NCBI GenBank assembly: GCA_023382675.1
Contig: JAHDWN010000043.1
Location: 1-55,182, forward strand
DNA length: 55,182 bases
Direction of reading: 5' to 3'
Source of the DNA: Anaerolineae bacterium
Lineage (GTDB): Bacteria > Chloroflexota > Anaerolineae > Aggregatilineales > Phototrophicaceae
Shown: in pieces, positions 25,252 to 33,307 of the stretch
Layout of the letters: every line of letters begins with the position of its first letter
Numbering within the stretch: position 1 is the stretch's first letter
Translations under genes and position numbers: made by a program
Notes under the pieces: model-generated
The model's input: the letters and a program-made list of their open reading frames with translations, nothing else
Database searches by the model: none
Told to the model about the DNA's origin: nothing

Positions 25252-26007
25252 CTACGCGACGGCGTGGCGAATGCTGCGCGTCACCCACAGGGCAAACAGC
25301 GCCGTCAGCACGGCGAAGGCCGTGAAGCCGATCAGCACTGACGGATCGCCTGTGCTCCCGGCGACCAGCGCGCGGGCAGCGTCAATGGCGTAGGCCAGCG
25401 GGTTGACATCGGCTATCGTGCGCATCCACTGCGGCGCGAACGTCAGCGGCAGCAGCACGCCGGAGAGCAGCAGCAGCGGCAGCGTGAACAGGTTTGCCAT
25501 CGATGCGAGCGCGTTTTCATCCTTGAGCGCCAGCGCCATACCATAGGAGAGCGACGCCATCGCGACACCGATCAGGATCATCAGCCCGTAGAGGATCGCC
25601 ACACCCAGAGCATCTGGACGGAAGCCGAAGAACAGCGCCGACACGCAGAGAACCGTACACTGCACCAGCAGCATCAACACATCTCTGGCGACCATACCGA
25701 GCACGATGGCGAGGCGGCTGACCGGCGTCACGCGCAGGCGTTCGAGCACGCCGCTGCGCAGCTTCTCGATCAGGCCAAAGCCGACGAACAACGAGCTAAA
25801 CAACGCTGTGATGATCAGCAAGCCCGGCACGAAGACATTGTAGGCGTCATCACCGCCCAGGCCGGGCACGTTCTTAAGCAGCGGTGCATAGAGCAGTAGA
25901 TACATGATCGGCTGCATCAAGCCGACGATCACCCAGATGGGATTGCGCAGCGTCTCTTTGACGGACGCGAGAAAGATCAGGCGCGTATCACGCAGGACTC
26001 GTTTCAT
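25252..26007 (-). CDS. ABC-2 type transporter permease (DrrB-like)
   Basis: The 251-residue membrane protein has six hydrophobic segments typical of ABC-2 exporters: residues about 22-42, 55-80, 103-128, 135-160, 168-190 and 222-242. The family region GLIEKLRSGVLERLRVTPVSRLAIVLG (about 80-106) contains the LE-R-x-x-P-V-S signature. It forms an exporter with the ATPase encoded just upstream. AAGGAAA precedes the ATG, and the two genes are separated by 75 nt. Drug or lipid export is typical for the family. Confidence 0.92.
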   Translation of the reverse strand: MKRVLRDTRLIFLASVKETLRNPIWVIVGLMQPIMYLLLYAPLLKNVPGLGGDDAYNVFVPGLLIITALFSSLFVGFGLIEKLRSGVLERLRVTPVSRLAIVLGMVARDVLMLLVQCTVLCVSALFFGFRPDALGVAILYGLMILIGVAMASLSYGMALALKDENALASMANLFTLPLLLLSGVLLPLTFAPQWMRTIADVNPLAYAIDAARALVAGSTGDPSVLIGFTAFAVLTALFALWVTRSIRHAVA

Positions 26008-26082
26008 GATTCGGGTTTCCTTTTTCCAGTGGCCTTGGCCGACCGGTGATGTGTGCGTTTGCAGATGGGTATCGCGCGGGAG

Positions 26083-27063
26083 TTACTCCGCGGCCTCGCG
26101 CAGCGAGCGCCCGGTGTGATGCAGAAAAACGTCGTCCAGCGTCGGGCGTGCCATCGTCACCGTGCGGATCGGCATCGCCGCGCTGTCGAGCAGCCGCAGC
26201 ACACTCGGTAGGGCGCTGTCGCCACCTTCGACCACCAGGCTGACGCCGCCATCGGCCTCGCGGGTGTTGCGCACGTAGGGCTGGGCGCTCAGCAGATCGC
26301 GCGCACGCTGGGACGCGCCGTTCTGCACGTCCAGGCCGAGCGCGATCACGTCGCCGCCGATCTCACGCTTGAGTGCATCCGGCGTGCCTTCGGTGACAAT
26401 CGTGCCGTGGTCGATGATTGCCAACCGGTCGCAGAGCGCGTCGGCCTCGTCCAGGTAGTGCGTGGTGATGAAGATCGTCGTCCCGGCGGCGCGCAGCTTG
26501 CGCACTTCCGCCCACAGATGTACACGGCTCTGCGGATCGAGGCCGGTCGTCGGTTCGTCGAGGAACAGCAGGGCCGGACTGTGTACCATGCCCATTGCCA
26601 GGTCGAGCCGCCGCCGCTGGCCGCCCGAATAGGTCTTGACCAAACGGTCACCGTAGGATGCCAGTTCCAGCGACTCCATCAGGTCTTGCGTCCGCTGGCG
26701 CGCCTCGGCGTTGCTCAGGCCGTACAACTGTGCCTGGAGCATCAGGTTTTCGCGCCCGGTCAGGCTGGCCTCGGTGCCGCCAGACTGCCCGACATAGCCG
26801 ATGCGCTCACGCACGCGCTCCGCTTCGCGCAGCAGGTCGTGCCCGCCAACAGTCGCCTGGCCGCTGGTTGGCGGCAGCAGCGTCGCCAACATGCGCATGG
26901 TCGTCGATTTGCCCGCGCCGTTCGGCCCCAGAAAGCCGAAGATCTCGCCCTCGCGCACGCTCATGTTGACGCCCTTGACGGCTTCAACGGTGCGCGGCGC
27001 GCCTTTGCCGCGGGTGCGGCTGGTGAATGTCTTGGTCAGATCTCGCGTCTCGATGATGTTCAT
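26083..27063 (-). CDS. ABC transporter ATP-binding protein (daunorubicin-resistance DrrA-like)
   Basis: The 326-residue ATPase has all motifs: Walker A GPNGAGKST, Q-loop YVGQSGG, signature YSGGQRRRLDLA, Walker B LLFLDEPTTGLD, and the H-loop TTHYLDEAD. The C-terminal extension of about 90 residues is typical of the DrrA exporters. I take the ATG at 27063, which has GGGGAGC upstream; an in-frame start at 27090 is less likely. It pairs with the downstream permease. A TetR-type palindrome lies in its upstream region, matching those before the beta-lactamase-like gene and the TetR gene. Confidence 0.93.
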   Translation of the reverse strand: MNIIETRDLTKTFTSRTRGKGAPRTVEAVKGVNMSVREGEIFGFLGPNGAGKSTTMRMLATLLPPTSGQATVGGHDLLREAERVRERIGYVGQSGGTEASLTGRENLMLQAQLYGLSNAEARQRTQDLMESLELASYGDRLVKTYSGGQRRRLDLAMGMVHSPALLFLDEPTTGLDPQSRVHLWAEVRKLRAAGTTIFITTHYLDEADALCDRLAIIDHGTIVTEGTPDALKREIGGDVIALGLDVQNGASQRARDLLSAQPYVRNTREADGGVSLVVEGGDSALPSVLRLLDSAAMPIRTVTMARPTLDDVFLHHTGRSLREAAE

Positions 27064-27156
27064 AGGTTGTGCTCCCCTCTCACTCATCATGCGCTTCAGT
27101 CGGTGATTCGTGACGAAGCGTCGATTTGTTCAAATCGCTTGCAATTCCAGCATTTA

Positions 27157-27180
27157 CGTGCGCACCTGTATGTATACGCA
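27157..27180. promoter_or_regulatory. Putative TetR operator, site 1 (before the ABC exporter)
   Basis: The segment TTACGTGCGC-AC-CTGTATGTAT aligns base by base with site 2 at 28554-28575 (most positions identical, including GTATGTAT). It is followed by a similar (C/G)(C/A)AAATAAAA tail. It is the least symmetric of the three sites. It lies upstream of the ABC ATPase start at 27063. Confidence 0.55.
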
Positions 27181-27200
27181 CGAAATAAAATGCGTTGCAC

Positions 27201-28538
27201 TCAGGCATCCAGACGGTGCGCCGTCAGCGCGTGACCACCCCACACACAGTCGATCTGATGGGCACGGCCGTTCGCATCGCGGACGAAGGTCATTTCGACC
27301 TCACCCTTGGAGCGGGCGAAGAACTTATTCTCGGCCATCGCGCTCATGACGGCTTTGGGCAGCCCTCGGGTTTTCATCACTAATTGGTCGCCCTCGATTT
27401 CGAAGCGCAGGATCGACGTGCGCCCGAAATACTGGATTTCGTATTCCCCGACGTAATCGGCCAGCAGCGCCGGATCGACCGTGATGAAGCTGCGCGCGGA
27501 CGGCAGGTCGTAAGCCTCGCCGAGGACGGCTGCAACCAGGTCGCGCGTCAAGCCTTCCCAGGCCGCGCTGCCCAGGTTGCTCAGGAGGATGATCGTCACG
27601 TCGTCACCGGGGAAGTAGGCGATATTGCTGACGAACCCCGGCATCCCGCCCGAATGGCCGATGCTGTGCCGCCCGAAATAGTCGTGCAGTTCGAAACCGT
27701 AGCCGTAATTGCCCGCGTCTGTTTGCGTGTGCGCCTGTGTCATCAGACGCAGCGTGTCGGGGCGGATCAGCTTGCCGCCGATCAGCGCGCGCATCCAGTG
27801 CAGCAGGTCATCGACCGTCGCATGAACGTCACCGCCGCCGAGCATGACCGACGAGTCGATCATCGTCACTGGCTGCAAGCCGTTCGCCGTATCGACGTAG
27901 CCCGTTGCGTGTGCGTTCGTGACCGCCGCCCAATCGAACCCGGCGGTGTGCATCCCGGCAGGCTTCAGGATGTGTTCCTGCGCATACTGCCAGTACGTTC
28001 TGCCCGTTATGCGTTCGATGATCACGGCCAGCAGCACCCAGTTGGCATTGCTGTAGCCGACCTCCGTGCCGGGCACGAAGCGCAGCGGGCGCTCGCGGAA
28101 GAGGGTCATCAACTGTTCCGGCGTGACGCGCTCGGCTTGCATCTGCTCGAATTCAGGCATGGCGATGAAGTCTTCGATGCCGGAGCGGTTCGCCAGCAGG
28201 TGCGCAACCGTGATCTGGTCGCCGTTAGGGTAATCCGGAATGAACTTGTTGAGAGGGTCGTTCAGGGACAGTTGGCCTTGCTCGATCAACTGCATCACGG
28301 CGATGGCGGTGAACGGCTTGCTCATCGAGGCGATGCGAAACGCCGTCGCCGGTGTATTCGCGATTCCGCGCTGCTGGTCGGCGCTGCCATACGCCTTGCG
28401 CAGGAGCACCCGGTCGCCGCGTGCGACCAGCACAGCCCCGCTGAAGCGTTCCTGAGCAGCGTAGGCTGCCGCCAGCGCATCAAGCGCGCGCTCCATCCGA
28501 CTGCCGAAGAGAACACTGCTGATTTTGTCTGCAAACAT
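27201..28538 (-). CDS. Serine hydrolase, class C beta-lactamase/DD-peptidase fold
   Basis: The 445-residue protein belongs to the penicillin-binding-protein-like serine hydrolases. The SxxK motif is S71-M-S-K74 (FRIASMSKPF), the second motif is VGYSNANWV (Tyr-Ser-Asn), and the third region HSGGMPGF (His-Ser-Gly) is present. The last 100 residues form a C-terminal lipocalin-like beta domain seen in related esterases. No signal peptide is present, so it probably acts in the cytoplasm as an esterase or peptidase rather than as a secreted beta-lactamase. AAAGGAG precedes the ATG at 28538. An operator-like palindrome lies just upstream, shared with the TetR gene. Confidence 0.88.
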   Translation of the reverse strand: MFADKISSVLFGSRMERALDALAAAYAAQERFSGAVLVARGDRVLLRKAYGSADQQRGIANTPATAFRIASMSKPFTAIAVMQLIEQGQLSLNDPLNKFIPDYPNGDQITVAHLLANRSGIEDFIAMPEFEQMQAERVTPEQLMTLFRERPLRFVPGTEVGYSNANWVLLAVIIERITGRTYWQYAQEHILKPAGMHTAGFDWAAVTNAHATGYVDTANGLQPVTMIDSSVMLGGGDVHATVDDLLHWMRALIGGKLIRPDTLRLMTQAHTQTDAGNYGYGFELHDYFGRHSIGHSGGMPGFVSNIAYFPGDDVTIILLSNLGSAAWEGLTRDLVAAVLGEAYDLPSARSFITVDPALLADYVGEYEIQYFGRTSILRFEIEGDQLVMKTRGLPKAVMSAMAENKFFARSKGEVEMTFVRDANGRAHQIDCVWGGHALTAHRLDA

Positions 28539-28553
28539 GGTTGGTCTCCTTTT

Positions 28554-28575
28554 ATACATGCGTGCATGTATGTAT
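28554..28575. promoter_or_regulatory. Putative TetR operator, site 2 (before the serine hydrolase)
   Basis: ATACATGCGT-GC-ATGTATGTAT is a 22-bp near-palindrome in which 8 of 10 half-site positions match. It resembles the TACAT...ATGTATGTA form of AcrR-type operators. It sits 16 nt upstream of the serine hydrolase start, where binding would block transcription or initiation. Confidence 0.7.
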
Positions 28576-28603
28576 ACGAGCAAAATAAAAAGCGGGTTGC
28601 AGA

Positions 28604-29215
28604 TCAGGGACGCAGTCCGCGCAGGAACATGTCGGCCAGAGCCGGAGCGCTCTGCTTGATCGAGAAGGCCGCCGGGTCAAGCACCCACATCAGCACCACG
28701 CCATTCAGGTAGCCCAGATAGCCGCGCACGACTTCGCTCGCATCCAGGCGCGGGTCGATGTCGCCCGCCGCCATCGCCAGGCGCACGCTCGCGACCAGCT
28801 CGGCAGATTGCCTGCGAATACCTTCGATCTTCTGCTCCATGCCCTCGCGCAGTTCGGGCGTCAGCTCGGATTTGAGCATACTCAATTCCTGGACGGCGCG
28901 AAATTCCTCATCTTCTTCGAGGTACGACCAGACGCGCACCATGATCCGGTGTAGAATGTCGATCATGCGGCCACCCTCTTCGACCGCCGCGCCGATCACA
29001 CGCGCCACCTGTTCGGCAGCGCGATACTGCAATTCGACGTACAGGTCGGCCTTGTTCTTGAAGTGCCAGTAGATCGCCCCGCGCGTCACCCCGGCTTCGT
29101 CCGCGATTTCCTCCAGGCGGGTGGCTGCATAACCCTGACGGCTGAAAACCTTGAGCGCGGCGCTAAGGACTGCCTGGCGGGTCAGTTCGGCTTCTTCTTT
29201 CGTCTTACGTACCAC
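28604..29215 (-). CDS. TetR/AcrR family transcriptional repressor
   Basis: The 203-residue regulator starts at GTG 29215. Residues 10-57 form the TetR helix-turn-helix (TRQAVLSAALKVFSRQGYAATRLEEIADEAGVTRGAIYWHFKNKADLY). The C-terminal ligand domain resembles AcrR/TtgR-type efflux repressors. It is the first gene of a same-strand group followed by the serine hydrolase and the ABC exporter. Similar 22-bp palindromes lie before each of these three units, so it most likely represses itself, the hydrolase and the exporter until an inducer binds. Confidence 0.93.
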   Translation of the reverse strand: MVRKTKEEAELTRQAVLSAALKVFSRQGYAATRLEEIADEAGVTRGAIYWHFKNKADLYVELQYRAAEQVARVIGAAVEEGGRMIDILHRIMVRVWSYLEEDEEFRAVQELSMLKSELTPELREGMEQKIEGIRRQSAELVASVRLAMAAGDIDPRLDASEVVRGYLGYLNGVVLMWVLDPAAFSIKQSAPALADMFLRGLRP

Positions 29216-29251
29216 GTCGAATCCAGGTCACTTCGAACAAAGAGCATCATT

Positions 29252-29273
29252 TACATACTAACGTGTACGTATG
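29252..29273. promoter_or_regulatory. Putative TetR operator, site 3 (autoregulatory)
   Basis: ACATACTAAC-GT-GTACGTATGT is a 22-bp near-palindrome, 8 of 10 half-site positions matching, with the same 10-2-10 geometry as sites 1 and 2. It lies 37 nt upstream of the TetR start, and its other side faces the promoter of the divergent pyrophosphatase gene. Confidence 0.7.
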
Positions 29274-29322
29274 TTGCTGTCAAGTTGAGAATTTCACCTC
29301 ACACGCTTGCCAGAGAAACCGT

Positions 29323-29328
29323 TATACT
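29323..29328 (+). promoter_or_regulatory. Candidate -10 box of ppa
   Basis: TATACT lies 42 nt before the ppa ATG at 29371. No good -35 is seen at 17-nt spacing. Confidence 0.3.
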
Positions 29329-29370
29329 GAGAGCAGTCTTTATCGCTCACAAGCTCAAATAGGATCACGG

Positions 29371-29916
29371 ATGGTACAGCACCTCTGGCATAATCTATCG
29401 CCCGGCCCAAGCGCGCCGGAAGTCGTCTATGCAGTCGTCGAAGTTCCCAAAGGCAGCCGCAACAAGTACGAGTACAGCAAGAGCGCCGGCGTCATCAAAC
29501 TCGACCGCGTGCTCTACAGCCCGCTGCACTATCCGGGTGATTATGGCTTTATCCCGCAGTCATATTATGGCGATGGCGACCCGCTCGACATCCTCGTCAT
29601 GATGAGCGAGCCAACATATCCTGGCTGCATCATCGAAGCACGAGTCGTCGGAATGCTGCGCCTGGTCGATAGGGGCGAGAACGACGACAAAATCCTGGCC
29701 GTTCCCGCGACTGACCCGCAGTTTGAAGAAGTTCATTCACTGGCCAATGCGCCAAAGCATTTTTTGCGCGAAGTCGAGCACTTTTTCCTGGTCTATAAGC
29801 AGTTGGAGGGCAAAGCTGTCGAGAGCAAAGGGTGGGCGGATGAAACCGAGGCGCGTGCGGCTATCGAGAGTGCGCTGAAACTCTACCGTGACACGTTCCC
29901 GCCGCAGCGCATCTGA
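29371..29916 (+). CDS. ppa: Inorganic pyrophosphatase, family I
   Basis: The 181-residue cytoplasmic enzyme hydrolyses pyrophosphate to two phosphates and drives biosynthetic reactions. Family I motifs are complete: EVPKGSRNKYEY, the core signature DGDPLDILVM with its metal-binding Asp residues, YPGDYGFIPQSYYGDGD, and DNDK-equivalent RGENDDKILAVPATDP. An upstream in-frame extension (from 29263) is not family-like; the ATG at 29371 matches the usual N-terminus and has AGGA before it. It is divergent from the TetR gene. Confidence 0.96.
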   Translation: MVQHLWHNLSPGPSAPEVVYAVVEVPKGSRNKYEYSKSAGVIKLDRVLYSPLHYPGDYGFIPQSYYGDGDPLDILVMMSEPTYPGCIIEARVVGMLRLVDRGENDDKILAVPATDPQFEEVHSLANAPKHFLREVEHFFLVYKQLEGKAVESKGWADETEARAAIESALKLYRDTFPPQRI

Positions 29917-30042
29917 ATTTAGAGACAGTTCACGCGTCTCTAAGACGGATCTTATGGCACGCCTCTATCGTAAGCTGGGATAAAAAGGTCGATACGCACA
30001 GGCTGGTGTTGCCGGGCACAGTTTTCTTGAGGTCATGAACGT

Positions 30043-31206
30043 ATGAATGAGTGGGTAAAACGGATTGTATCGCTGGCGACGGTGGCGCTTCTGATGTTGG
30101 GCGCTTTTTACGTCGGCACGATGGTCGTGGCGACGAATGCCAGCCGGACGGTCGTGTTCGACGCACTGCAACCGGTCATTGTGACGCCGCCGCCGGATGC
30201 CACCGATCAAGAACGGCAGTTGGCCGAGCTGTACAACAGTGTCGTCAAATCAGTCGTGTCTATCGAAGTTGTGGCACAGTTCGAACATCCGACCGTGATT
30301 GATGAACAGTTTGCTCAGTCCGGCGGCACCGGCTTCGTCCTGGATACGGACGGCCACATCGTGACCAACTATCATGTCGTCGAAGGTGCTGTCCAGATTG
30401 CCGTCAATTTCTATGATGGGACGATTGTGCGCGGCGAAGTCGTCGGTCTCGACCCGGACGCCGACATTGCGGTCGTGCGGGTCGATTTGCCGGTCGAAGA
30501 GCTAGTGCCCCTGCCCCTGGCCGATTCGAGCCAGTTGTTCGTCGGCCAGACGACGATTGCGCTTGGCAGCCCCTTCGGACGCGATTGGACAATGACGACC
30601 GGCATCATCAGCGCGCTTGGGCGCACTATTCGCGGCCTGAACATCTACTCGATTGGCGAAGTCATTCAAACGGACACAGCCATCAACCCCGGCAACAGCG
30701 GCGGCCCACTGCTCAACTTGCGCGGCGAGGTGATTGGCGTCAATGCACAGATCGCCAGCGAAGTGCGCGCCAATTCAGGCGTCGGTTTCGCCATTCCCAG
30801 CAATCTGGTGCGGCGCGTCGCTAATGCGCTGATCGAAAAGGGACAGATCGATTACAGCTATATCGGTATCCAGGGCGGCGACATGACCCTCGCCCAGATC
30901 GAAACGATGAACCTGCCTAACAACGCACACGGTATCGTCGTCGGTTTTGTCGAGGAGGACAGCCCAGCTGCACGCGGCGGCTTGCGCAATCCTGGTCGAG
31001 AGCGCACTGTTGACGGCATCACTGCTTACGCAAATGCCGATATCATCACTGCCATCAACGGATTACCCCTGCGCGACATGTCGGATTTGATCGCCTATCT
31101 TGCCAGCCAGACGCAGCCCGGCCAGACGGTGACGCTCACTGTCCTGCGCGATGGTCACGACATGATCGACTTGCCGGTCACACTGACCAGCCGCCCAACG
31201 CAATAG
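30043..31206 (+). CDS. HtrA/DegP-like trypsin-type serine protease with PDZ domain
   Basis: The 387-residue protein has an N-terminal membrane anchor (about 8-28), so the protease faces outside. The trypsin-like domain has all three catalytic residues: His in TNYHVVEGA (about 112), Asp in DADIAVVRVD (about 140) and Ser in NPGNSGGPLLN (about 220). A single PDZ domain covers about 275-385 (YIGIQGGDMTLAQIETM, EDSPAARGGL, DIITAINGLPLRDMSDL). It degrades or refolds misfolded exported proteins under stress. A terminator hairpin follows. Confidence 0.94.
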   Translation: MNEWVKRIVSLATVALLMLGAFYVGTMVVATNASRTVVFDALQPVIVTPPPDATDQERQLAELYNSVVKSVVSIEVVAQFEHPTVIDEQFAQSGGTGFVLDTDGHIVTNYHVVEGAVQIAVNFYDGTIVRGEVVGLDPDADIAVVRVDLPVEELVPLPLADSSQLFVGQTTIALGSPFGRDWTMTTGIISALGRTIRGLNIYSIGEVIQTDTAINPGNSGGPLLNLRGEVIGVNAQIASEVRANSGVGFAIPSNLVRRVANALIEKGQIDYSYIGIQGGDMTLAQIETMNLPNNAHGIVVGFVEEDSPAARGGLRNPGRERTVDGITAYANADIITAINGLPLRDMSDLIAYLASQTQPGQTVTLTVLRDGHDMIDLPVTLTSRPTQ

Positions 31207-31229
31207 AGGCGAGATCAGCACACGACAGA

Positions 31230-31259
31230 AACAAGGGCGTTCGCGAGAGCGCCCTTGTT
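31230..31259 (+). terminator. Terminator hairpin after the HtrA gene
   Basis: AACAAGGGCG and CGCCCTTGTT form a perfect 10-bp stem around a 10-nt loop, 23 nt after the stop. The stem itself ends in TTGTT, giving a short U-rich end. Confidence 0.7.
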
Positions 31260-31304
31260 CGTGTCAGACAGGTGCGGTCCGGCCTGTAGGCGCTTAAAAC
31301 ATAG

Positions 31305-31310
31305 TATAAT
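31305..31310 (+). promoter_or_regulatory. Candidate -10 box for the second TIR gene
   Basis: A perfect TATAAT lies 41 nt before the preferred ATG at 31352. An in-frame ATG at 31313 would start only 3 nt after this box, which argues for the later start. The -35 region is weak. Confidence 0.5.
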
Positions 31311-31351
31311 GAATGGAAAATGACATTATTGCATCACGCAGGGGACAGACT

Positions 31352-33283
31352 ATGGCATCACCAGCCGTTACCCCTTTGCCAGTGCAACCTCGTCATCAAA
31401 TCTTCGTCAGCTACTCCCGCAGCGATCTGCTGGCCGTCAAGAACATCTACGAAGACCTCCAGAACGCTGGTTACACCTTGTGGATGGATGTCGAAGGTAT
31501 CGAAGTCGGCGAGGCCTGGCGCAAAGAACTTGAAACGCAGATCACCGCCTCGGAAGCACTTATCGCCTGTATTTCGCCAGATTTTCTGGCATCTCCACAT
31601 TGTCAGGAAGAGATCGCTCAGGCGCAGCGGGAGCACAAACCCATCTATCCGGTGCTGGTGCGCCGCCTGAACGCAGGTCAGAACACAGGCAGTTTATCTC
31701 ATCTGCAATACATCGATCTCACGACGAATTATCGCGCCGGTCTGCGTCAACTGCGCCGGCGCTTGCCGCGGCGACGCTTCGTGCCACGCCAGGTCGCGCG
31801 TGACCTCGCAGTCAGCGGGCTGTTGTTGCTGGCCGTGCTTTTCTTCGTTCTCATCATCGCCGCAGGCCCGCAGATCAATAACCTCATGTTCGGCCCGACG
31901 CCTACCCTGACGCCAACCCCATCGCTTGAAAGCTACAGTGTCGGTGTGGCTGTCGGCTACTTCTCGACCCAGGATGACTCAACTGTGCCGACGGAAGACG
32001 CCGATCTCATGGTTGACCGCTTCGGTCGCCTGCTCGAACAGGAGTTGGCGGAGTACAGCCGCCGCGCCGAGGCACGCATCACATTTGGCTATCTGGGGCC
32101 TGTGGTCATTGGCCGCATTGCCGACGAAGACGTAGCCAGACAAAAAGCGGTTGCGTATGCCGCAGATATTGTCGTCTATGGCACCATCGGTCGCACACCG
32201 GGCGGGCAGGTCGAAATCCAGCCTCAGTTTTACATCAACCCGAAAACACATCCTGGTGTGCGTGAGATGACCGGGAATTACCGGTTTGGCAGCCCGATTC
32301 GGGTATCCAGGCTGGATAGCGGCTTATCACAGGACGAATTGAGCGCGCGGACGCAGGTGTTGGCGGATGTCATCGACGGGCTGGCCCAGTTCAGCAACGA
32401 CAATTTTGACGACGCACTGGTTGCTTTTCAGTCAACCTCGGATGTCCCTGGTTGGGACGAAATGGCAGGGCGCGAAGTCGTCAATATCTTGATGGGCAAT
32501 GTCTACCTTGGGCGGGCAGGTCAAGCGACTTTGCACTGCGAACGCGACGCAGTCCTGCGCAACGTGGATGATGCGATCACCGAGTTCGAAGCAGCCAACG
32601 CGCTCACCAACGAAGCAGAAGGTGTCCGCGCCTATGGACGCCCATACGCCGGGTTGGCCGCCGCTCGCTATCTGCAGGCGCGCTGGCTCGCGCCAGACAA
32701 CGATGGCTGTAACGATGAGTTGATCGACGCTTCGCCACTGCGCCAAGCGGTCGCCGACATGGAACAGGCCAAACGCATTTATGCTGACGATGCGACCGCA
32801 TCGGAGCCAATCGTCAAGGCGCGCATGTGGGCTATTGAAGCCAACCTACAATACACGATCTGCATCCTCGAACCCGGCGGCGACTTCAGCGACGAAGAAA
32901 TGGACACCGCCTGCGCGCAGACGCGCGCCATCGCTCAGCAGATCATCGATCTGTATGCGGACAGCCACGATCCGACCGTTGCCTCGCTGGCTGGCGAGTC
33001 ACATGCCATGCAGGGCGATCTGGAACAACTGCTCGATCAAGATTACTACGCCGCGATTGACGCCTACGACGCAGCGCTGGCGATTGATGGCATCTTTCCG
33101 GAGCACCGGATGCTCTACACCCGCTTCAAAGGCGATTGCTATTACTGGCTCAACCAGCTTCCGCAGGCGGCTGGGCTGTATGACGACGCACGGAAGATCG
33201 CCGAGGAACTTGGTTTGGATACGCACGCGCGTTTGTACCGTGACTTACGCAACATGGTCAACGACGAGCTCCAACGATCTTAA
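31352..33283 (+). CDS. TIR domain - transmembrane - TPR-like protein
   Basis: The 643-residue protein begins with a TIR_2 domain (about 14-140: [25 protein letters not shown], and SPHCQEE with the putative catalytic Glu87). A basic segment (LRRRLPRRRFVPRQ) is followed by a membrane helix at about 154-171 and a short TPTPTLTPTP linker. The C-terminal 440 residues, predicted outside, begin with an alpha/beta region and continue into TPR-like helices (WDEMAGREVVNILMGNVYLGRA, YYAAIDAYDAALAIDG, YYWLNQLPQAAGLYDDARKIAEEL). A tail sensing surface partners or damage and signalling to an inner TIR is a reasonable inference. The ATG at 31352 has AGGGGA upstream. It is 24 nt before the PPC gene. Confidence 0.82.
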   Translation: MASPAVTPLPVQPRHQIFVSYSRSDLLAVKNIYEDLQNAGYTLWMDVEGIEVGEAWRKELETQITASEALIACISPDFLASPHCQEEIAQAQREHKPIYPVLVRRLNAGQNTGSLSHLQYIDLTTNYRAGLRQLRRRLPRRRFVPRQVARDLAVSGLLLLAVLFFVLIIAAGPQINNLMFGPTPTLTPTPSLESYSVGVAVGYFSTQDDSTVPTEDADLMVDRFGRLLEQELAEYSRRAEARITFGYLGPVVIGRIADEDVARQKAVAYAADIVVYGTIGRTPGGQVEIQPQFYINPKTHPGVREMTGNYRFGSPIRVSRLDSGLSQDELSARTQVLADVIDGLAQFSNDNFDDALVAFQSTSDVPGWDEMAGREVVNILMGNVYLGRAGQATLHCERDAVLRNVDDAITEFEAANALTNEAEGVRAYGRPYAGLAAARYLQARWLAPDNDGCNDELIDASPLRQAVADMEQAKRIYADDATASEPIVKARMWAIEANLQYTICILEPGGDFSDEEMDTACAQTRAIAQQIIDLYADSHDPTVASLAGESHAMQGDLEQLLDQDYYAAIDAYDAALAIDGIFPEHRMLYTRFKGDCYYWLNQLPQAAGLYDDARKIAEELGLDTHARLYRDLRNMVNDELQRS

Positions 33284-33307
33284 GCGCTTTAGCGAAAGGA
33301 CATTGTT

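Noticed and set aside
27201-28538. Secreted antibiotic-resistance beta-lactamase
   Set aside because: The SxxK and YxN motifs are present, but there is no signal peptide and the C-terminal beta domain fits esterase-like family members; resistance is not supported by sequence alone.
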